Positions 8,710-14,805 of a stretch of 22,069 bases of DNA are shown one piece after another (position 1 is the stretch's first letter; each line of letters begins with the position of its first letter). The notes below the pieces were generated by a model, which worked only from the letters and a program-made list of their open reading frames with translations, had not been told where the DNA came from and ran no database searches. The DNA comes from Gammaproteobacteria bacterium (lineage in GTDB: Bacteria; Pseudomonadota; Gammaproteobacteria; Arenicellales; JAOTYS01), in the NCBI GenBank assembly GCA_029861795.1, contig JAOTYS010000025.1, positions 1-22,069 of the forward strand, in the 5' to 3' direction. The position numbers and the translations under genes are program-made.

Positions 8710-9060
8710 GTGAAGTTTAGAAAAAATCTAGCTGTAAATTTCGCACATAAGCTTGTCGTTACCGTAGCGCTGTCATTCGGTGCGCTCTGTGGCGCCAGCG
8801 CTGAGGAGCCCTCGGGCAAGGCAGCCTATGACGCCAACTGTGCCGCCTGTCACACTCATGGGGTAGCCGGCGCGCCGCAGATCGGCGATCAAGAAATGTG
8901 GCAAGAGTTGATCGGCAAGGGCATCGAGAATTTGGAAGACTCGGCGGTCAACGGAATACAAGGTTACGGCGGTAACATGCCACCGAGGAATGGCAATCCG
9001 GATCTGTCCGATGACGAGGTTAAGGCTGCGGTGGCTTATATGGTGGAGCAATCGCAGTAG
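8710..9060 (+). CDS. Small periplasmic c-type cytochrome, cytochrome c5 family
   Basis: A 116-residue mono-haem cytochrome. A signal peptide (hydrophobic about residues 14-31, cleavage near GASA-EE) is followed by the haem motif CAACH (Cys44, Cys47, His48). The sixth ligand is probably Met90 in GYGGNMPPR, and NPDLSDDEVKAAVAYMV is the last helix typical of class I c5-type proteins. It would carry electrons in the periplasm. The GTG at 8710 is chosen because GGAGG at 8699-8703 is 6 bases away; an adjacent GTG at 8707 is too close, and a longer TTG start at 8692 would overlap the ribosome site. It lies 32 bases after the RND permease, so it may be transcribed with it, though no functional link is evident. 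Confidence 0.9.
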   Translation: MKFRKNLAVNFAHKLVVTVALSFGALCGASAEEPSGKAAYDANCAACHTHGVAGAPQIGDQEMWQELIGKGIENLEDSAVNGIQGYGGNMPPRNGNPDLSDDEVKAAVAYMVEQSQ

Positions 9061-9103
9061 CCAAGTATAGATGTCCCGCAATTCAGCGAATGTTCAGCCG
9101 GTT

Positions 9104-9134
9104 CTTGATAAGCTTACATTTCCTTATCAAGGAG
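9104..9134 (+). promoter_or_regulatory. Dyad overlapping the Shine-Dalgarno of the MCE lipoprotein gene
   Basis: A perfect 9-bp inverted repeat, CTTGATAAG (9104-9112) and CTTATCAAG (9123-9131), encloses a 10-base loop. The right arm shares AAG with the Shine-Dalgarno AAGGAG (9129-9134), which lies 7 bases before the ATG at 9142. In RNA the stem would partly hide the ribosome site; as DNA it could be an operator. Either role is inference. Confidence 0.5.
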
Positions 9135-9141
9135 CACATCG

Positions 9142-9897
9142 ATGCTAAATAGGTGCCTTAAAGCCATCACGTCACTCATGGTGATAGCGCTTGTTGCGGG
9201 CTGTGGTTTGTCTTCTAAATCGATAGACGTCAGCGTCGTTTTCGCTGATGCAGAAGCGCTGAGCCCAGGCCAAGTTGTACGCTTTGGTCGTAATGACGTC
9301 GGCAAGGTCAAAGCAGTGGAACGCAACGCTGAAGGCGCAACGGTACACTTGCGGCTGAATGAAGAAGAGGCGGGCGCTGTTCAACACAACGCCGCCGCCA
9401 TGATCGTCTATGCCGAACCTCGGCGGGTGGAGATTTACAACCCGGGGAGTACTGGTGAAACCATTACGGATGGGGACAAGTTGTACGGTCTCAACAACAA
9501 TCTTGAGTTGCTCGCGTGGCAAGCGGGTAGCGCCGCCGCGTCGGTGACGCAATCGATGCAACAGGCAGTGACGGGGCTTCAAGAGTATTTTGACAGTGAA
9601 GATTGGGAACGTGCCAAGCAGGAGATGCAGAGGCAACTTGACTTATTGGCACGTGAATCCAACGAAAGTCTCGAGCGTCTCGGCAGGGACTACGAAACTT
9701 TGTTGAAAGAGTTGGAATCGCAGTCGGCAGAAGCTATGGAAGAAGCGCAAAAACATTTTGAGGATTTTGCGCGAGCCCTTGAAGAACAACTGCGAGAACT
9801 GAATGAAAAAGGCCAGCATGATTTGGCTAATGCCCTACAACGGCTGCTCGACATTCTGAGGTCTTCGATGGAGCAACAGGAATATCAAACTATCTGA
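9142..9897 (+). CDS. MCE/MlaD-domain lipoprotein with C-terminal coiled coil
   Basis: A 251-residue predicted lipoprotein. The signal peptide ends in the lipobox LVAGC, with the lipidated residue Cys21 followed by Gly rather than Asp, favouring outer-membrane sorting. Residues 27-115 form one MCE domain: VSVVFADAEALSPGQVVRFG and DVGKVKAVE match the pattern of MlaD/PqiB substrate-binding domains that move phospholipids between membranes. Residues about 140-248 are rich in Glu, Gln, Leu and Arg and look like long amphipathic coiled coil. Most MCE proteins are anchored by an N-terminal helix and sit in an operon with MlaE/MlaF permease and ATPase genes; none is here, so it may be an accessory lipoprotein of the PqiC/MlaD kind. 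The gene has AAGGAG 7 bases before the ATG, inside a dyad. The VOC gene follows after 23 bases. Confidence 0.8.
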   Translation: MLNRCLKAITSLMVIALVAGCGLSSKSIDVSVVFADAEALSPGQVVRFGRNDVGKVKAVERNAEGATVHLRLNEEEAGAVQHNAAAMIVYAEPRRVEIYNPGSTGETITDGDKLYGLNNNLELLAWQAGSAAASVTQSMQQAVTGLQEYFDSEDWERAKQEMQRQLDLLARESNESLERLGRDYETLLKELESQSAEAMEEAQKHFEDFARALEEQLRELNEKGQHDLANALQRLLDILRSSMEQQEYQTI

Positions 9898-9920
9898 AGC
9901 TGTCCTCACGTACGGTATCG

Positions 9921-10352
9921 ATGAAAAAAAGCACAACAGAATCTTGGATGCCCGCCGACGAGTATGGCCGGTCGCTGTCCGGTCTAAGCGTCAATCTTTT
10001 GGTAAAAGACATTGATGTGTCGTTGCCGTTTCACCGCGATGTACTCGCCGCCGAAGTCATCTACAGCGACCCCGATTTTGCGGTACTCAACGGGTTCGGT
10101 GCAGAGTGGATGTTACATGCCGACCATACCTATCTGGATAATCCCATGATCGGAATTGTCTCTGCGCTGGAAGGCCGTGGCGGTGGGGTGGAGCTGCGGC
10201 TTCACGGCCGCGACCCAGATGAAGCAGAAGCCGTTGCGCGCCGTCTGGACTATATCGTCTTGCAAGGCGCTATGGACAAACCCCACGGGTTGCGTGAAGC
10301 CTACATCATCGATTCAGACGGCTATGTTTGGGTGCCGGACGTGCCTAATTAA
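9921..10352 (+). CDS. VOC-fold (glyoxalase/bleomycin-resistance superfamily) protein
   Basis: A 143-residue protein with the paired beta-alpha-beta-beta-beta modules of the vicinal-oxygen-chelate fold. The first module is SGLSVNLLVKDIDVSLPFHRDVLAAEVIYSDPDFAVL, the second GGVELRLHGRDPDEAEAVARR ending in LREAYIIDSDGYVWVPD. The usual first metal ligand (His at the first strand) is Asn here, and Glu in GVELRLHG is the clearest remaining candidate. It could be a non-glyoxalase member such as a small-molecule binder or ring-cleavage-like enzyme. The Shine-Dalgarno is weak (ACGG before the ATG). It follows the MCE gene closely and ends at a hairpin terminator, so it is probably not co-transcribed with the dimethylformamidase-like genes. 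No substrate can be named. Confidence 0.78.
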   Translation: MKKSTTESWMPADEYGRSLSGLSVNLLVKDIDVSLPFHRDVLAAEVIYSDPDFAVLNGFGAEWMLHADHTYLDNPMIGIVSALEGRGGGVELRLHGRDPDEAEAVARRLDYIVLQGAMDKPHGLREAYIIDSDGYVWVPDVPN

Positions 10353-10390
10353 AGAGTAACCATCAATAGATTTGGCTTCGGTTACTTTTT
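10351..10390 (+). terminator. Intrinsic terminator after the VOC gene
   Basis: The arms AAAGAGTAACC (10351-10361) and GGTTACTTTTT (10380-10390) pair over 11 bp with one G-U, around an 18-base loop, and the right arm ends in five T. The A-run on the left makes it potentially bidirectional. It begins inside the VOC stop codon region. No gene or clear promoter was recognised in the 227 bases that follow (10391-10617). Confidence 0.65.
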
Positions 10391-10617
10391 GCAGCTCTTA
10401 CCGTGGCAATGTGCAGGGCTCTGGTGCCTAGAGCTGCGGCCAGTCGACTTGGCTTCGAAGATAGCGTTGCATATCACGACTCCTTAGGATTGCGGTCGCT
10501 CCGCGTCATGCTCTGACACAAAATGGCGCATGGAACGATGGTTGATACCGGTACAATACAGAATCTCTGATCGTGTCGCACAGTACATGATAACTACATG
10601 CGTCAGGAGAATCGCAC

Positions 10618-10920
10618 ATGCATGAAATCGACACCAGCCGACCTGAGCTGATCGAAGAGTTCAAGCGCAACCCCGTCGGTCGCCACAGCGGTGATCTGCG
10701 CCGCCTGTTGAATGCGATGAGAACCCACCCCGATCTGCCACCCTATCTTCTGGTGTGCACAATCCCGCAGCATGAGTGGCGCCTGGCCGTAAAAGCCCCG
10801 GGGCGCGGAGAGCCTGTCGAGATTCTCGAAGGCCACGTCTACACCGATCCGCTGCAAGCGGAGTGGGCCGTGTTTAAACTGCGCTGGAAAGTACTCACTG
10901 GTGAGGTCCTTGAACCATGA
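10618..10920 (+). CDS. Small protein, probable N,N-dimethylformamidase-type small subunit
   Basis: A 100-residue soluble protein beginning MHEIDTSRPELIEEF. AGGAG lies 8 bases before the ATG. Its stop overlaps the next start in ATGA, the usual sign of coupled translation for subunits made in fixed ratio. The next gene is a recognisable large subunit of N,N-dimethylformamidase, an enzyme known to have a small subunit of about 130 residues encoded just upstream. The call rests mainly on that position, size and coupling, as I do not recognise the sequence itself. It would be about 30 residues shorter than the characterised small subunit. The HPDLPPYLLVCTIPQHEWRLAV and HVYTDPLQAEWAVFKLRW segments suggest a compact alpha/beta fold. 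No signal peptide is present. Confidence 0.65.
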   Translation: MHEIDTSRPELIEEFKRNPVGRHSGDLRRLLNAMRTHPDLPPYLLVCTIPQHEWRLAVKAPGRGEPVEILEGHVYTDPLQAEWAVFKLRWKVLTGEVLEP

Positions 10921-13178
10921 ACAGTCAACCACCGCGCAAACGCATAATTGGTTACGCCGACCGGCTGAGTGTTGCATCGGGCGATTCGGTGTCGTTCATG
11001 GTGAGCTGTGAAGACCTCGATATCTATGACGCTGACATCGTGCGTCTGCGAAGTGGGGATCTACATCCCGACGGCCGTGGTCTTATCGAGATGTCGGTGC
11101 AGAATGCGATCACCGGTCAATATAAAGCACGCGCACAAACGATCAACGCCGGTTCCTACGGCATTGTAGAGCACAGCGCACACCTTGCGTCGCTCAAGAG
11201 CTTTACCCTGCAGGCCTGGATCTGGCCCACTACGCCTGGTCGCGGCGAGCAAGTTCTGATGGGTTGTTGGATGGCGCAACATTGTCGCGGCTTCGCGTTA
11301 TGTCTCGACGCCAAAGGTGCGCTCTGTCTCAAACTTGGCAACGGCGAGATTCAACGGGTTACCACTGAAGTAACATTGGCTGCGCGGCAGTGGGCCTTTG
11401 TTGGGGCGAGTTATGTCGCAGATCGATCGGAAGTGCGGCTGTGGCAGTTGGTGCAACCAGACTACCCCGCGACAGCTACCTTGACTGAGGCAACCGGTAG
11501 TGTTGGCGTGAACGTAACCGAGGTAGATGCACCGTTTCTGTTTGCGGCTGCGTTTGAGTCCCATTCACAATGCCGCTTGATGACTAGCGAACATTACAAC
11601 GGAAAGATAGAAGCACCACGCGTGTTCGACACTGCGATGTCGTTTGGTGAGGCGTCACATGCACAGACCCATCCGCTTGCCCACGAACACATCGTCGCTG
11701 CCTGGGACTTCGCTCGTGACACACCCACTGAACGCATTTGTGACGACAGCGCTAACGGATTGCACGGTCACCTGGTGAACTTGCCTGCACGCGCCATGAA
11801 GGGACATTGCTGGACGGGCGAGATCTACGACTGGAAACAAGCCCCGCAACAGTATGGCGCGATTCATTTTCATGATGACGACATCTACGACTGCGGTTGG
11901 GACGAGGATTTCACCCTACGTGTACCGGACGATATGCAGAGCGGAGTCTATGCAGCGCGTATTCGATCCGGAGACAATGAGGATAGGATCCCGTTCGTGG
12001 TTCGGCCTTCACGTGGTGCGCCTAGCGCCAAGACGCTTGTGCTATTGCCCAGTGGGAGTTACATGGCTTACGCCAACGAACATGCCGCAGCAGAAGGTGG
12101 CGGTTATCTGCAAGCGTTTGCCAATCATCTAATGGCACTTTCAGCGCAAGATCTCTTGCTGAACGAACGTCCCGATCTGGGTTACTCGCTCTACGACGTG
12201 CACTCCGATGGTAGCGGCGTTTGCTACAGCTCCCGGCTAAGACCCATCTTGAATTTTCGGCCCGGTGTGACTAACGCCTGGGTAGGCGCCGCTGGCACGT
12301 TCCCCTGGCAGTTCAACGCTGACTTGCCTCTAATCGATTGGTTAGATCACAACGCCATCGATTACGACGTGGTAACCGACGAAGATTTGCATGAACAAGG
12401 CGTTGCTCTGCTGCAGCCATATCAAGTGCTCCTCACCGGCAGTCATCCCGAGTATTACTCTAGGACAATGCACGACGCGTTGGGCGCTTATCTACAACGC
12501 GGGGGTCGGCTGATGTACCTTGGTGGCAACGGATTTTATTGGCGAATTGCGTACCACGAGACGCTACCCGGCGTGATTGAGCTTCGCCGTGGTGAAGATG
12601 GTATTCGAGACTGGGTCGCCGAAGGCGGCGAGTACTACATGAGTTTCACAGGTGAATACGGCGGTATGTGGGAACGTATGGGTCGTACCATTCACGCACT
12701 TGTAGGTGTGGGCATGGCCGGGCAGGGATTCGATGTATGTAGCTACTATCGCCGAACCGAAGCGAGTCGAGATCCTCGCACCACATTCATCTTCGAGGGC
12801 GTGGATGACGAAATCATCGGTGACTTTGGCACTGTTGGTGGAGGTGCCGCGGGTATCGAAGTGGATCGATTTGATCTCAGCAAGGGTTCGCCCCCGAATG
12901 CGCTTGTAGTCGCGAGCTCGGAGAATCTGTCCGACACTTACTATCCAGGTCCAGAGGAAATCAACAACGCATCGCCCTTGCTCGATGCATCACAGAATTC
13001 CGACGTCCGAGCAGACATGACATTCTTTGAGACACCAAATGGTGGAGCCGTATTTTCGGTTGGCTCGATCGCGTGGATAGGCAGTCTCACCTGGAACGAG
13101 TTCGACAACAACGTAGCCCGCATAACTGGGAATGTGCTGCGTCGGTTTCTGGATGAAACCCCATTTGAGCTTCCTTAA
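10917..13178 (+). CDS. N,N-dimethylformamidase large-subunit-like protein (DmfA2-like)
   Basis: A 753-residue protein close in length to the large subunit of dimethylformamidase (about 760), which hydrolyses N,N-dimethylformamide to dimethylamine and formate. Residues about 85-245 look like a laminin-G/concanavalin-type beta-sandwich (SFTLQAWIWPTTPGRGEQVL, GFALCLDAKGALCLKLGNG). Residues about 370-745 look like the glutamine-amidotransferase-like catalytic half (KTLVLLPSGSYMAYANEH, GYSLYDVHSDGSG, LLTGSHPEYYS, GGRLMYLGGNGFYWR). The characterised enzyme binds one iron through two Tyr and a Glu; candidates here are Tyr382 or Tyr385, Tyr423 or Tyr426, and Glu512. The family is wider than its named member, so the substrate could be another N-alkyl amide. 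The start overlaps the upstream stop (ATGA). No signal peptide, so cytoplasmic. Confidence 0.8.
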   Translation: MNSQPPRKRIIGYADRLSVASGDSVSFMVSCEDLDIYDADIVRLRSGDLHPDGRGLIEMSVQNAITGQYKARAQTINAGSYGIVEHSAHLASLKSFTLQAWIWPTTPGRGEQVLMGCWMAQHCRGFALCLDAKGALCLKLGNGEIQRVTTEVTLAARQWAFVGASYVADRSEVRLWQLVQPDYPATATLTEATGSVGVNVTEVDAPFLFAAAFESHSQCRLMTSEHYNGKIEAPRVFDTAMSFGEASHAQTHPLAHEHIVAAWDFARDTPTERICDDSANGLHGHLVNLPARAMKGHCWTGEIYDWKQAPQQYGAIHFHDDDIYDCGWDEDFTLRVPDDMQSGVYAARIRSGDNEDRIPFVVRPSRGAPSAKTLVLLPSGSYMAYANEHAAAEGGGYLQAFANHLMALSAQDLLLNERPDLGYSLYDVHSDGSGVCYSSRLRPILNFRPGVTNAWVGAAGTFPWQFNADLPLIDWLDHNAIDYDVVTDEDLHEQGVALLQPYQVLLTGSHPEYYSRTMHDALGAYLQRGGRLMYLGGNGFYWRIAYHETLPGVIELRRGEDGIRDWVAEGGEYYMSFTGEYGGMWERMGRTIHALVGVGMAGQGFDVCSYYRRTEASRDPRTTFIFEGVDDEIIGDFGTVGGGAAGIEVDRFDLSKGSPPNALVVASSENLSDTYYPGPEEINNASPLLDASQNSDVRADMTFFETPNGGAVFSVGSIAWIGSLTWNEFDNNVARITGNVLRRFLDETPFELP

Positions 13179-13317
13179 AAGAGGGCCAGATACCGGTTCG
13201 GCGATTGCTCGGTAATAGCGTCCTGCGTTACCCTACTACGATACATCCATGTATCTATCCCTGCATTGCTCTACCTCCTGCTTACCCCTCAAGGGGGTAC
13301 CGAGGTCCGTGCAGTCG

Positions 13318-13380
13318 TTCGCGGGTATGACAAGAAAAGAGAAGCAACGGTCATTCCCGTGTAAACGGGAATCTAGTGAC
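13318..13380. repeat. Inverted ATTCCCG...CGGGAAT palindromic repeats
   Basis: A perfect 8-bp stem ATTCCCGT/ACGGGAAT (13353-13360 and 13365-13372, loop GTAA) lies within a 3' context TCTAGTGAC. To its left, 13318-13332 (TTCGCGGGTATGACA) looks like the end of the same repeat in reverse orientation. Such elements, typically GTCATTCCCGCGAAAGCGGGAATCC-like, are scattered in many proteobacterial gaps; the Neisseria dRS3 repeat has a similar core. The two copies face each other 18 bases apart. Confidence 0.6.
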
Positions 13381-13385
13381 GAAAA

Positions 13386-13406
13386 GAAAATAAATCTGTC
13401 CCCTCG
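13386..13406 (-). repeat. GGGGACAGATTTATTTT repeat, copy 1
   Basis: On the minus strand this reads AGGGGACAGATTTATTTTC and starts three bases beyond the stop codon of the SEL1-repeat gene. Related copies occur at 14702-14721 and 14763-14782. The T-rich tail just past a stop could also serve as part of a terminator. Confidence 0.5.
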
Positions 13407-13408
13407 CT

Positions 13409-14194
13409 TTAGTCAGCTTCGACAACGGTCATATCAAGCGCGTCTCTTAATTCAATTGACACCTTGCCGGTTAACGTCAAGCCGCTGTCTCGTTCAAACT
13501 CACGAATCGCGGCGGCTGTTCTTCGACCGTATTTCCCATCGATAGGTCCGGGATCGTAACCCAATTCATGCAGTTGGGTTTGAATGGTGCGAACGAGCTC
13601 CGGTGGCTCCCATTTCCTTGCAAGTTGTTGTGCTTCCGCGATCTGTTCGGCTGTCATCTGTTTCGCGGCTTGCGTACGGTATACTGCGGCCTCTTCATGG
13701 CCTTGTGCTGCAGCCAAGTTGAACCACTTGTGCGCCTGAACATAATCCTGCAATAAGCCACGACCTCTGTCATACATCAGGCCTAGCGCGTACTGCGAGT
13801 CGGCGTCACCTTGCTCGCCCGCCAGCCTGTACCACTTGACTGCTTCACGGTCATCCTGTGGCACGCCCTCGCCCATGGCGTACATCACACCGAGGTTGAA
13901 CTGCGCGGCGATCGTGCCTTGCTCAGCGGCCAGGCGGTACCACTTCACAGCTTGGGAATCATCTGGCGGCATTCCCCGTCCATTGTCATACATTACGGCC
14001 AAGGCATACTGTGCATTGGCATCGCCTTGTTCCGCGAGCGGTTTGAATTCCCTCAATGCAGTTTCGTAATCACCCTCGAGATACGCCCGTTGCCCGTCCT
14101 GAAGATCCGCGATCGAAGGCAATCCGGTGGCAAGCCATACGCTGATGAACACAACCCGAAAAAGAAAGCCAAGTCGGCAACAATCCATTCTCAT
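13409..14194 (-). CDS. Exported SEL1-repeat protein with C-terminal peptidoglycan-binding domain
   Basis: A 261-residue protein with a signal peptide (hydrophobic about residues 8-28, cleavage near PSIA). Four SEL1/TPR-like units of about 36 residues follow from about residue 33 to 170 (LAEQGDANAQYALAVMYDNGRG, AAEQGTIAAQFNLGVMYAMGEG, AGEQGDADSQYALGLMYDRGRG, AAAQGHEEAAVYRT). A PG_binding_1-type module spans about 203-258 (IQTQLHELGYDPGPIDGKYG-RTAAAIREFERDSGL). SEL1 repeats mediate protein contacts and the C-terminal module binds cell-wall peptidoglycan, so a periplasmic scaffold role is inferred. The ATG at 14194 is preferred over a TTG at 14200; an ATG at 14188 is also possible, and none has a strong Shine-Dalgarno. 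Two palindromic repeat families lie beyond its stop. Confidence 0.85.
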   Translation of the reverse strand: MRMDCCRLGFLFRVVFISVWLATGLPSIADLQDGQRAYLEGDYETALREFKPLAEQGDANAQYALAVMYDNGRGMPPDDSQAVKWYRLAAEQGTIAAQFNLGVMYAMGEGVPQDDREAVKWYRLAGEQGDADSQYALGLMYDRGRGLLQDYVQAHKWFNLAAAQGHEEAAVYRTQAAKQMTAEQIAEAQQLARKWEPPELVRTIQTQLHELGYDPGPIDGKYGRRTAAAIREFERDSGLTLTGKVSIELRDALDMTVVEAD

Positions 14195-14259
14195 ACTCAA
14201 TCGAACCGAGTCGGAGTCGAAATCATTGAATGCTGGATTCGACTCTGCCCGGGCTCAAT

Positions 14260-14520
14260 CTATCGCAAGCTCATTAGGTTAGCCAGTAGAGCCTTTTTCG
14301 CCAACTCGATCTCTGCAGCAATCTTATGTGCCATATCACGATCCGCGCTACAGCAGGTGTAGGCCGCTTCACTGCTCACCTGCGAAGTTTCCTGAATAGT
14401 GTCAGTCATCGCGCTTTCGATGATTCCAGCGATCCGTTGAACTTCTTTGTCCTTGAGTGAAGGCGACAAGATATTGCCAATTTCTTCAGCAGCTTTGCGT
14501 GCACGTTGTCCTAAGTTCAT
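14260..14520 (-). CDS. Small helical protein of unknown function (86 aa)
   Basis: A hydrophilic, mostly helical 86-residue protein starting MNLGQRARKAAEEIGNILS. GAGG lies 5 bases before the ATG, which supports it as a real gene. It has no signal peptide or membrane segment. An adjacent cysteine pair (AAYTCCSADRDMAHKI, about residues 53-68) is the only striking feature. Its stop is 65 bases upstream of the SEL1 gene on the same strand, so both may share a transcript. I do not recognise the family. An overlapping 83-residue frame at 14517-14768 is considered spurious. Confidence 0.6.
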   Translation of the reverse strand: MNLGQRARKAAEEIGNILSPSLKDKEVQRIAGIIESAMTDTIQETSQVSSEAAYTCCSADRDMAHKIAAEIELAKKALLANLMSLR

Positions 14521-14666
14521 AGTAACCTCGATTGTGGAAGTGTTGATGTTGCATTATAAGCGTGATTGATATGAGGAGGCAGAGTCGATTTAGCAGCGTC
14601 ACCCCGAAGACCGCTGGCGCAATGTTCGAATCGGTATGCTATACATTTATTGGGCTTCGAGAAGCC

Positions 14667-14672
14667 TATAAT
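14667..14672 (+). promoter_or_regulatory. Perfect TATAAT, possible -10 for the AAA ATPase gene
   Basis: TATAAT at 14667-14672 is the only perfect -10 found in the 285-base gap between the 86-aa gene and the AAA gene. No good -35 lies 16-18 bases upstream (CATTTA at best). A short palindrome GGCTTC-GA-GAAGCC sits directly before it (14653-14666) and might bind a regulator. A transcript from here would have a leader of about 125 bases that includes the inverted repeat at 14702-14782. Confidence 0.3.
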
Positions 14673-14701
14673 GTTTGTTATCCGATTGCCTGGAAACTGT
14701 T

Positions 14702-14782
14702 GAAAGGGGACGGACCTGTTTACGATAAACCTATACTCACTCTGACCGGCACTAAAAAAACAAAACAAATCTGCCCCCTTTC
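14702..14782. repeat. Imperfect inverted repeat (GGGGACAGATTTGTTT type), possible MITE or leader hairpin
   Basis: GAAAGGGGACGGACCTGTTT (14702-14721) and the reverse complement of 14763-14782 (GAAAGGGGGCAGATTTGTTT) match at 16 of 20 positions and flank 41 bases. Both arms resemble the element at 13386-13406. The unit ends 23 bases before the AAA gene's TTG start. It may be a small non-autonomous element, and as RNA it would fold into a long hairpin in that gene's leader. No transposase is nearby. Confidence 0.5.
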
Positions 14783-14805
14783 TTGATTCAAACCGAGATC
14801 TTCCA

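Noticed and set aside
13318..13406. CRISPR-like array
   Set aside because: The repeats are palindromic, partial and of two different families, without regular spacers; no cas genes are present.
13811..14362. 183-codon plus-strand frame
   Set aside because: Antisense to the SEL1-repeat gene; the repeats of the real gene keep the opposite frame open.
14517..14768. 83-codon minus-strand frame upstream of the 86-aa gene
   Set aside because: It covers the inverted repeat and non-coding gap, has odd composition and no ribosome site.
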